Source: JASFUX01 sp050050115 (GTDB lineage: Bacteria; Pseudomonadota; Alphaproteobacteria; Caulobacterales; Maricaulaceae). Taken from it: DNA of 18,394 nt. The stretch spans positions 1 to 18,394 of the forward strand of contig JASFUX010000032.1 of assembly GCA_050050115.1 (NCBI GenBank), given 5' to 3'. Shown here piece by piece: positions 13,472 through 18,394 of the stretch. The notes beneath the pieces are model-generated. The model did no database searches and had not been told where the DNA came from. It was given only the letters and a program-made list of their open reading frames with translations. The first letter of the stretch is position 1. Each line of letters starts with the position of its first letter. The position numbers and the translations under genes were made by a program.

Positions 13472-13500
13472 GCTATAGCCGAGACAGGCCTCGCTGACAA
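13472..13500 (-). promoter_or_regulatory. rpmE: Probable rpmE promoter
   Basis: On the minus strand TTGTCA (13495-13500), a 17-base spacer and TATAGC (13472-13477) make a good housekeeping promoter. The predicted start near 13465 is about 60 bases before the rpmE ATG. Confidence 0.6.
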
Positions 13501-13601
13501 CAGCGACGGGCCGTCCAGAGGCTTTCCGCCATCCCGCCTTGGCGCCTGAGCGCGGGCGTGGTCGGGTGGACGTCGCGCCGCGCCCGGCAAGGAGGCCGCC
13601 C

Positions 13602-13889
13602 ATGTCCGAACCCACCATGCTGCAGCTTCGCGCCCGGATCACGGCGCTCGAGGTCTTCGCGTCGCGCTTCATCATCCTCCAGCTGCACCAGCTCGAGGCC
13701 GAATATGGGCGCGATAAGGTGGTCGATCTGATCGACCAGCTCGATCAGCAGATCGTCGAAACCGTCTCCCAGGTCGCCATGCGCAAGCCCGACGAGCAGG
13801 CGTTCTCGCGCGAGGTGGATGCTCACCTCAATTGGCTGATGAGCCTGTTGCGGGGCCAGTTCAAGCTGACCGGGGACGAGGAGGAGTAG
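13602..13889 (+). CDS. Hypothetical small helical protein
   Basis: A 95-residue protein starting MSEPTMLQLRARITALEVF. It has an AGGAGG ribosome binding site at 13590-13595, 6 bases before the ATG. It is predicted almost entirely helical: hydrophobic heptads at about 8-30 (RARITALEVFASRFIILQLHQLEAEYG), an acidic/Gln helix (VDLIDQLDQQIVETVSQ), and a last helix HLNWLMSLLRGQFKL before an acidic tail. No catalytic motif, signal peptide or membrane segment is visible. I do not recognise a named family. It is divergent from rpmE and 120 bases upstream of the TauE/SafE gene. Confidence 0.75.
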   Translation: MSEPTMLQLRARITALEVFASRFIILQLHQLEAEYGRDKVVDLIDQLDQQIVETVSQVAMRKPDEQAFSREVDAHLNWLMSLLRGQFKLTGDEEE

Positions 13890-13942
13890 GCCTCCTTCGT
13901 TCGGTGTCGGCATTCGACCCTTGCGGCGCTCGCCGTTGAAAT

Positions 13943-13965
13943 CGTCTATAGACGCAACTGCGTCT
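13943..13965. promoter_or_regulatory. Overlapping palindromes upstream of the TauE/SafE gene
   Basis: CGTCTATAGACG (13943-13954) is a perfect 12-bp palindrome. It overlaps AGACGCA-AC-TGCGTCT (13950-13965), an exact 7+7 inverted repeat. Together they form three alternating CGTC/GACG half-sites about 45-67 bases before the ATG. The central TATAGA could be a -10 box, although I see no well-spaced -35. This looks like an operator. Confidence 0.5.
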
Positions 13966-14009
13966 CAATAACCGGGTCGGCCGCACCCGTCGCGTAGGAT
14001 GCTCTGTAG

Positions 14010-14768
14010 ATGGAACTTTGGCAGGCGGCCGCTTTGGCTCTGGTCGGCGTGCTGGCGGGCTGGCTCAACGTCATGGCCGGCGGCGGCTCGCTCTTGACCG
14101 TGCCGATGATGGTGTTCTTCGGGCTGCCCGGGCCCGTGGCCAACGGCACCAACCGCATCGCCATCCTCGCGCAGAACATCGTTGCGGTGAGCGCCTTCCG
14201 CTCGAAGGGCTTCGCCGATTTCCGCCTGTCGGGAACCCTCGCGCTGGCGGCCTGCGTCGGCGCGGCGGGCGGGGCGCAGGTCGGCGTGCGGCTCGCCGGC
14301 GAGGCGTTCGACCGCGTGGTCGCCGTCATCATGGTCGCGGTGCTGATCCTGATGCTGACGGGCGGAGATAAAGCGGCGTCCAAGCCGCCCGAGGGCGCGG
14401 AGCCCGGAAAGCCGAGGAACCTTCTGCTCGGCCATGCGCTGATGGTCGGCGCGGGGTTTTGGGGCGGCTTCATCCAAATCGGCGTCGGTTTCATCCTGAT
14501 GCCGATCCTGCACCGGGTGATGGGCTTCGATCTTGTGCGGGTGAATATGCACAAAGTGGCGATCGTGCTCGCCTATACGATCGTCGCGCTCGGCCTCTAC
14601 GCGGCGCAAGTGCAGATCATGTGGGTCGCCGGGCTGGCGCTGGCGCTGGGCAACTCGATCGGCGGCTGGCTGGGCGCACACACGACCGTATCCAAAGGCG
14701 AAGTCTGGATTCGCCGAGTCTTCGTTCTCGCGGTCATCGCCATGATCGCCGGACTGGTGCTGAGGTGA
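14010..14768 (+). CDS. Sulfite exporter TauE/SafE (TSUP) family membrane protein
   Basis: A 252-residue integral inner-membrane transporter with about eight hydrophobic segments in two halves. Family signatures are visible: AGGGSLLTVPMM near the N-terminus, ANGTNRIAIL, and in the second half GGFIQIGVGFILMPIL and a closing VLAVIAMIAGLVL. TSUP proteins move small organic or sulfur anions such as sulfite or sulfoacetate; the substrate here cannot be named. The ATG at 14010 follows AGGATG at moderate distance. Overlapping palindromes at 13943-13965 suggest repressor control. Its stop overlaps the start of the next gene as GTGA, so the two are translationally coupled. Confidence 0.92.
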   Translation: MELWQAAALALVGVLAGWLNVMAGGGSLLTVPMMVFFGLPGPVANGTNRIAILAQNIVAVSAFRSKGFADFRLSGTLALAACVGAAGGAQVGVRLAGEAFDRVVAVIMVAVLILMLTGGDKAASKPPEGAEPGKPRNLLLGHALMVGAGFWGGFIQIGVGFILMPILHRVMGFDLVRVNMHKVAIVLAYTIVALGLYAAQVQIMWVAGLALALGNSIGGWLGAHTTVSKGEVWIRRVFVLAVIAMIAGLVLR

Positions 14769-15358
14769 CCGCCGCGTCCAGCTCCTGGCGCGACGGCGCC
14801 TGGGCGCACGGGCGCTGGGCCTATCCGGCGCTGTTCGTGGGCTCGGTGATCGAGAGCACGGTGCTGCCGTGGCCGATTGAGTTTCCGCTGCTGGCGATCA
14901 TGCTGCGCGGCCGTGGCCACGTCTTTCCCGCCGCAGCGGTGGTGACTGTCGGTTCGGTGATCGGCTGCGTGATCGCCTTCTCGTTCGGCGCTTTCGCGTA
15001 TGGGCTCGTGGAGCCCTGGCTCGCCGAGCATCCCGACTGGGCCGCTGCGGTCGAGGTGGCGCGCGGCAAGGCCGAGGCGCGCGGCGCGCTCGCCGCTTTC
15101 ATTGGAATGATGACCCCCGCGCCGGTGCAGATCACCAGCTTCGCGTGCGGGCTCGCGGGCGTCGGCCTGCCGGCGTTCGTTCTCGCCAGCCTTGCCGGCC
15201 GCACGGTGCGCTACTTCGCGATGGCTGTGCTGGTCTACCTCTTCGGCGAGGCGATCATGGACTGGTGGCGCGGCCGGCGAACGCTGGTCCGCCGGCTGAT
15301 CGTCGCCGGGCTGGTCGTGCTGTTCCTGATCGCGCTCGTCGCGACACTGACGATGTAG
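14765..15358 (+). CDS. YqaA family / VTT (DedA-like) membrane protein
   Basis: A 197-residue membrane protein beginning at GTG 14765, overlapping the TSUP stop (TGA 14766-14768). After a short polar N-terminus, YPALFVGSVIESTVLPWPIEFPLLAIMLRG is a strong YqaA-type signature. Three to four further membrane segments follow, including GSVIGCVIAFSFGAFAYGL, AFIGMMTPAPVQITSFACGLAG (a re-entrant, proline-containing stretch) and a last helix LIVAGLVVLFLIALVATL. DedA/VTT relatives are implicated in lipid or small-molecule transport across the inner membrane; the function of YqaA members is not established. Coupling to the TSUP gene suggests a joint role, which is inference. Confidence 0.88.
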   Translation: MTAASSSWRDGAWAHGRWAYPALFVGSVIESTVLPWPIEFPLLAIMLRGRGHVFPAAAVVTVGSVIGCVIAFSFGAFAYGLVEPWLAEHPDWAAAVEVARGKAEARGALAAFIGMMTPAPVQITSFACGLAGVGLPAFVLASLAGRTVRYFAMAVLVYLFGEAIMDWWRGRRTLVRRLIVAGLVVLFLIALVATLTM

Positions 15359-15407
15359 CTCTGCTGATTGCACGACGTCGCAGGGGCGTGAGGGTTCTCA
15401 TTTTTCA

Positions 15408-15436
15408 TTGTCGCCCATCCGACGATGATCTATGAG
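15408..15436 (+). promoter_or_regulatory. Candidate marR promoter
   Basis: TTGTCG (15408-15413), a 17-base spacer and TATGAG (15431-15436) form a plausible promoter. Initiation near 15443 would lie inside the adjoining palindrome at 15437-15462. The -10 match is only moderate. Confidence 0.4.
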
Positions 15437-15462
15437 CATTTCCATAACATGTTATGGAAATG
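15437..15462. promoter_or_regulatory. 26-bp perfect palindrome, probable MarR operator
   Basis: The half-site CATTTCCATAACA is followed directly by its exact reverse complement TGTTATGGAAATG. It ends 8 bases before the marR ATG and probably spans the transcription start. MarR proteins usually bind palindromes of about 16-22 bp next to their own gene, so self-repression by the downstream protein is the natural reading. It could also form a hairpin in the mRNA close to the ribosome binding site. Confidence 0.8.
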
Positions 15463-15470
15463 GATGAGCC

Positions 15471-15977
15471 ATGGAAGATGTCGTTCGCGAGCTGGGCTGT
15501 CTGGCGCTCGGCAGCCGGCTCAAGCGCATCGGCGAGCGGCTGCAAAGTCAGGCGCAGGACCTGATCGACAGCGCCGATGTCGATGTTCCCTCCGCGCAGT
15601 TTCCCGTGCTGGCGGCGCTTGATCGACTGGGACCGTTGTCGATTGGAGATCTCGCGCAATCCCTCGGCGTCAGTCAGCCGGGCGTCACCCGCATGGTCGG
15701 CAAGCTGGAGGCGGCCGGCTGGTTGGCGTCGCGTCGCAGCGCGGACGACCGCCGCGTGAGCACGATCGCGCTGACCGCTGCGGGCCGCCGCGTCGTCGCG
15801 CGCTCGAAGCGCGACGTCTGGCCGATGGTCGAGGCGGCCGTGGCGGATGCTTGCGCCGGCCAGTCGACCTCGCTTCTGGCGCAACTCACGGCGCTTGAGG
15901 ACGCGCTTGCCGCGACGCCGCTCAAGGCGCGGGTGCGGCGCGGGTCGTCTGCGGAGCGCGAAGATGCATCCGCTTGA
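15471..15977 (+). CDS. MarR family transcriptional regulator
   Basis: A 168-residue regulator. The winged helix-turn-helix is at about residues 56-105: LSIGDLAQSLGVSQPGVTRMVGKLEAAGWL, then the wing RRSADDRRVSTIALTAAGR with the DRR motif typical of MarR. Flanking helices at both ends form the dimer. It is probably self-repressed through the 26-bp palindrome directly upstream, with the GNAT gene as co-regulated target, since that gene starts inside the end of this one. A ribosome binding site is weak (GGATGAG). The inducing ligand is unknown. The spacer before it (15359-15470) holds only the promoter and operator. Confidence 0.93.
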   Translation: MEDVVRELGCLALGSRLKRIGERLQSQAQDLIDSADVDVPSAQFPVLAALDRLGPLSIGDLAQSLGVSQPGVTRMVGKLEAAGWLASRRSADDRRVSTIALTAAGRRVVARSKRDVWPMVEAAVADACAGQSTSLLAQLTALEDALAATPLKARVRRGSSAEREDASA

Positions 15978-16644
15978 CCGGCCCGTCTGGGCGAGCCTCG
16001 CGACCCATCACATCGGGTTGTCGGAGGGCGGTCCGCTGGCGCGCCGGTTTGTGCGCGATGTGAACCTGTTCGCATCCGCCAGCGACGACTCCGAGGAGGC
16101 TCTGGCAGCGCTCGCCGACCTGGTGCGACCGGGCGAGACGGTGTTCGTCGTTCAAGTTCAGCAGATCACGGTCCCGGCCGGGCTGACGGTCGTGAAAGAA
16201 GCCCTCGGCGTGCAGATGGTCGCCGAGCGGTCGATGCCGCATTGCGCGACGGACGACGTGCTGGCTCTCACCGACGCGGATGCGCCCGAGATGCTGTCGC
16301 TGGCGACGCTGACCGAACCCGGCCCGTTCCTGCCGCGCACCCACGTGATGGGAACGTTCCGGGGTGTTCGGATCGACGGGCGGCTGGCGGCGATGGCCGG
16401 CGAGCGCATGCGGTTTCCCGGCTACACGGAGCTGAGCGGGGTCTGCACTCATCCCGATTTTCGCGGGCGAGGTCTGGCGCGCCGGCTCTCCGCGATCGTC
16501 TGCGCCGGGATCGAGGCGCGCGGCGAGACAGCGTTCCTGCATGCGTGGAAGACCAATACGGCGGCGATCTCGCTCTACGAGGCGCTCGGGTTTCGCATCC
16601 GCTGTGACGTCAACGTCGCCGTGCTTGAACGGCCGGCCAAGTAG
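15964..16644 (+). CDS. GNAT family N-acetyltransferase (FR47-like)
   Basis: A 226-residue protein whose C-terminal half is a GNAT domain. ELSGVCTHPDFRGRGLARRLSAIV (about 156-179) holds the acetyl-CoA pyrophosphate-binding RGRGLA at 167-172. It continues to TAFLHAWKTNTAAISLYEALGFR (about 189-211), where Asn and Tyr are the usual late GNAT residues. The N-terminal about 110 residues are less conserved and may be a degenerate second GNAT-like half. It should transfer acetyl from acetyl-CoA to an unknown amine. ATG 15964 has GGAG 7 bases upstream and overlaps the end of marR by 14 bases, so the pair forms one operon. A longer open frame upstream of 15964 is marR in another frame. Confidence 0.9.
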   Translation: MHPLDRPVWASLATHHIGLSEGGPLARRFVRDVNLFASASDDSEEALAALADLVRPGETVFVVQVQQITVPAGLTVVKEALGVQMVAERSMPHCATDDVLALTDADAPEMLSLATLTEPGPFLPRTHVMGTFRGVRIDGRLAAMAGERMRFPGYTELSGVCTHPDFRGRGLARRLSAIVCAGIEARGETAFLHAWKTNTAAISLYEALGFRIRCDVNVAVLERPAK

Positions 16645-16671
16645 CGCTCGCGCGTCTCGCGATCTTCCGAA

Positions 16672-16694
16672 CGGGCCGCCCCGCCCGCGCTTTT
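16672..16694 (+). terminator. Weak hairpin with T-run after the GNAT gene
   Basis: CGGGC (16672-16676) and GCCCG (16683-16687) form a 5-bp all-GC stem, followed after three bases by TTTT (16691-16694). It lies 28 bases after the GNAT stop. The stem is short, so this is a tentative end of the marR-GNAT transcript. Confidence 0.3.
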
Positions 16695-16790
16695 CCCGAT
16701 GCGCGTTGGACGAATCGATCCAAGCAGGCGCTCAGCAAAGAATGGGGAAATGGTGCGTTCTCGACCTCCATGGATGGGAGATTGACGGCG

Positions 16791-17018
16791 ATGCGCTACG
16801 TGAGCGAGGAGCTCGAAACCTTTCTCGAGCAAGAACCGGCCTTGTTGGCCGAGTACGAGGGGCGTTGGGTGGTGATCTCCGGGCGGGAGGTCGTCGGCAT
16901 CTTCGAGAGCTACCAGGCCGCTACCGAGCTGGCGGTGACGGACTATCAGCACGGCTCGTTCCTGATCCGGCGCATCGGCGGAACGCCGGCCGAGACGACG
17001 AAGGCCGCTGTCGCTTAG
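16791..17018 (+). CDS. Small DUF5678-like protein
   Basis: A 75-residue protein starting MRYVSEELETFLEQEPALLAEYEGRWVVISGREVVGIFESYQ in segments that resemble DUF5678 proteins (a helix followed by GxWVVISxxEVVGxFxSY, then a C-terminal FLIRRI). It is probably a small alpha/beta domain of unknown function. GGGAG lies 10 bases before ATG 16791; an in-frame ATG at 16770 lacks a ribosome binding site. The last residues (AETTKAAVA) look like a disordered tail. It is convergent with the uracil-DNA glycosylase gene, and their stop codons overlap. Confidence 0.72.
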   Translation: MRYVSEELETFLEQEPALLAEYEGRWVVISGREVVGIFESYQAATELAVTDYQHGSFLIRRIGGTPAETTKAAVA

Positions 17019-17890
17019 GCGCTATTTAGCGCCTCTTCGATCGCCATCAGATCGCGCCAGGTTTCGCGCTTGGCGATTGGGCGCCGCAGCAGATAGGCCG
17101 GGTGGAAGATCGCCATCGCCGGCGCGCTCTTCGGCGCTTGTGAACCGTCCTTGATCTGATATTCCATCCACTTGCCGCGCAACCGGGTGATCCCTTGCGT
17201 GACGCCCAGGAGCGTCTGCGCCGCCGTCGCGCCGGCGAACACCAGGACCTTCGGCTTCTTCAGAGCGACATGACGCTCGATGAACGGGCGGCAGAGCGCG
17301 ATGTCGACCTCGCCCGGCGTGCGGTTGTCGCGCGGCCGCCAGTTGACGACGTTGGTGATGTAGAGCCCGTCCTGATCCGACAGACCGATCTCGGCGAACA
17401 TCCGGTCCATCAGCTGGCCCGAGCGCCCGACGAACGGCTTGCCGGCGCGATCCTCGTCCCGGCCGGGCGCCTCGCCGATGATCATCACCGGCGCGGCTTC
17501 GTCGCCGCGCGCGAACACGGTGTTGCGCGCCGCCGAGGCGAGGGGGTGGCGAGTGAAGCTCTTCACCGCTGTTTCGAGTTCGGCGAGGCTGTTCGCGCCA
17601 GCCGCCAGCGCGCGCGCTTCCTCCAGGAGGTCTTCAGGCGCAGGGGGCCGTTCGAGCGGACGTGCGCCGACGGCCCCGCTGACGCGCGCCCGGCCGGGCG
17701 CGGCGCGTTGCGCCGGTCCGCTCGCCGCCTGTGCCCCTGAGCGGGCCGGCGCTCCAGGGAGGGGGCGCGTCGACGGCTTCGGCGCGGCGGATCGCGGTGC
17801 GGGGGGCGGCGCAACCTCGACGCCCGCCGCCTCCCACCAGGCGATGAGCGCGCGGAGCGCTTGCGTTTGGGTTTGCGAGAGAGACGCCAT
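17015..17890 (-). CDS. Uracil-DNA glycosylase, family-4-like, lacking Fe-S cysteines
   Basis: Predicted to remove uracil from DNA in base-excision repair. Residues 1-85 are a low-complexity Ala/Pro/Arg-rich region, followed by a UDG fold. Motif 1 is GEAPGRDEDRAGKPFVGRSGQ in pieces (139-159), then YITNVVNWRPRDNRTPGE (177-194), PKVLVFAGATAAQTLLG (213-229) and the DNA-contacting HPAYLL (263-268). Family-4 enzymes bind a 4Fe-4S cluster through four cysteines. Here the whole protein has one Cys (200): the first pair is replaced in SFTRHPLA (111-118) and the third is Trp184. So it cannot hold the usual cluster. An Fe-S-free UDG class has been described in Bradyrhizobium; whether this belongs to it is not decided. 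ATG 17890 lacks a clear ribosome binding site. Confidence 0.88.
   Translation of the reverse strand: MASLSQTQTQALRALIAWWEAAGVEVAPPPAPRSAAPKPSTRPLPGAPARSGAQAASGPAQRAAPGRARVSGAVGARPLERPPAPEDLLEEARALAAGANSLAELETAVKSFTRHPLASAARNTVFARGDEAAPVMIIGEAPGRDEDRAGKPFVGRSGQLMDRMFAEIGLSDQDGLYITNVVNWRPRDNRTPGEVDIALCRPFIERHVALKKPKVLVFAGATAAQTLLGVTQGITRLRGKWMEYQIKDGSQAPKSAPAMAIFHPAYLLRRPIAKRETWRDLMAIEEALNSA
17017..17034. repeat. Inverted repeat over convergent stop codons
   Basis: AGGCGCTA-TT-TAGCGCCT is an exact 8+8 inverted repeat starting within the overlapping stop codons of the DUF5678-like gene (TAG 17016-17018) and the glycosylase gene (TAA on the minus strand, 17015-17017). It codes for the last residues of the glycosylase. 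It can fold in transcripts from either strand but has no T-run. Confidence 0.5.
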
Positions 17891-17967
17891 GACGGCCGAG
17901 AATGACCGAACCGGGCGCGATGTCCAGTGACCGGCTTCGGGAAAGCGACGCTGCCGCGCCTTGACCG

Positions 17968-18393
17968 CTAGGCCTTGAGGGGCAGCTGCGACGGCTTGAT
18001 CCCGACCCGAGGAGTGATCTGCTCAACGTCGCCGGAGATGTAGGCGCCCGTGTGGATATGCACGCCGGCGCGCAGCGCCGCGGCGAGGTCGGCCTGGGTG
18101 TTGATGTTGGTCACGCCGAAGCGCAGGCCGTGTGCGGCGGCGCGCTTGGCGAGATCGCCCGCCCGCGCCATTGCGATCGAATGCCCCGGCTCGTGCAGCG
18201 GCGGCACGAAGGTCACCGAGGAGAACTTGGCGTCGCGCAGCGGAACCATGTCGAGCTGCACCGAGGCGGTCTCCCAGTTCAGGATGTTGTAGTACTGGCG
18301 CATCGCGCCAGCCGCCTCGACCAGAACGCTCGACGAGGGACCCTCGGGACCACCGCAGACGCCGACGATGATGAAGCGCCGGATCTCTTTGGG
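17968..18393 (-). CDS. Unrecognised protein, C-terminal part (5' end outside the window)
   Basis: An open frame enters from the right edge and runs 141 codons to TAG at 17968-17970. The visible part begins PKEIRRFIIVGVCGGPEG and includes QYYNILNWETASVQLDMVP, FVPPLHEPGHSIAMARAGDL and RFGVTNINTQADLAAALRAG, ending in SQLPLKA. The LRFGVTNINTQADLAAALRAGVHIHTGAYIS stretch, read in pieces, vaguely recalls the end of EAL-type or other TIM-barrel domains, but catalytic motifs are not in view and I do not assign a family. An internal ATG at 18301-18303 is not a likely start because the protein-like sequence continues upstream of it. It is on the same strand as the glycosylase gene, 77 bases upstream of it, and may be co-transcribed with it. 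Confidence 0.75.
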   Translation of the reverse strand, partial: PKEIRRFIIVGVCGGPEGPSSSVLVEAAGAMRQYYNILNWETASVQLDMVPLRDAKFSSVTFVPPLHEPGHSIAMARAGDLAKRAAAHGLRFGVTNINTQADLAAALRAGVHIHTGAYISGDVEQITPRVGIKPSQLPLKA

Positions 18394-18394
18394 A

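Noticed and set aside
16706..16723. TTGGA/TCCAA inverted arms before the DUF5678-like gene
   Set aside because: Only five bases per arm and far from any promoter boxes; likely chance.
1..18394. tRNA or rRNA genes, insertion sequences, CRISPR arrays, phage genes or attachment sites
   Set aside because: No cloverleaf with CCA-type end, transposase motif, regularly spaced repeat or integrase was seen on either strand.

Overview
The window is about 18.4 kb of GC-rich, gene-dense chromosomal DNA, almost certainly from an alphaproteobacterium. The evidence is a set of protein families largely restricted to or typical of that class: a TrcR/DUF1013 cell-cycle regulator, an RcdA/DUF1465 protease-adaptor homologue, a DUF1192 protein, two DUF465 proteins and a TIGR02444 protein. 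Several genes resemble Caulobacter cell-cycle and c-di-GMP genes, which leans towards Caulobacterales or a near relative, but genus and species cannot be read from the sequence. I see no tRNA, rRNA, insertion sequence, phage gene or CRISPR array. It looks like ordinary core/accessory chromosome.

Layout. (1-1136) The possible tail of an unidentified gene, a hairpin-rich spacer and a DgcB-like diguanylate cyclase. (1140-2764) A minus-strand group ubiX - TIGR02444 protein - DUF465, with ubiX and the TIGR02444 gene overlapping by ATGA, and a second DUF465 gene divergent from ubiX. (2960-5906) A plus-strand SDR oxidoreductase, a long glutathione S-transferase (GST)-like protein and an unidentified membrane-anchored protein. 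(5930-6703) trcR on the minus strand, with a terminator-like hairpin in its own leader. (6878-8813) A minus-strand tetR - SnoaL-like - GST group. (8972-11090) An ECF sigma factor carrying a C-terminal NTF2/SnoaL-like domain, then a divergent PhoH-family ATPase. (11103-13406) A quinone oxidoreductase divergent from DUF1192 and rcdA, which meet rpmE at a strong bidirectional terminator. (13602-16644) A small helical protein, a TauE/SafE transporter coupled to a YqaA-like membrane protein, and a marR-GNAT pair behind a 26-bp perfect palindrome. (16791-18394) A small DUF5678-like protein convergent with a family-4-like uracil-DNA glycosylase lacking its Fe-S cysteines, and the 3' part of an unrecognised gene.

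How the genes fit together. Three loci are homologues of Caulobacter cell-cycle or c-di-GMP factors: a diguanylate cyclase (DgcB-like), TrcR (an RNA-polymerase-associated regulator) and RcdA (a ClpXP adaptor). The tetR-SnoaL-GST group and the marR-GNAT pair look like small, locally regulated detoxification or stress units, each with an operator-like inverted repeat at the promoter of its regulator gene. The most notable non-coding signals are the possible transcriptional attenuator upstream of trcR, the marR palindrome, and overlapping inverted half-sites upstream of the TauE/SafE gene. I found no clear evidence of an entirely new multi-gene system. The best candidates for new biology are the trcR leader, the divergent PhoH and the glycosylase without Fe-S ligands.
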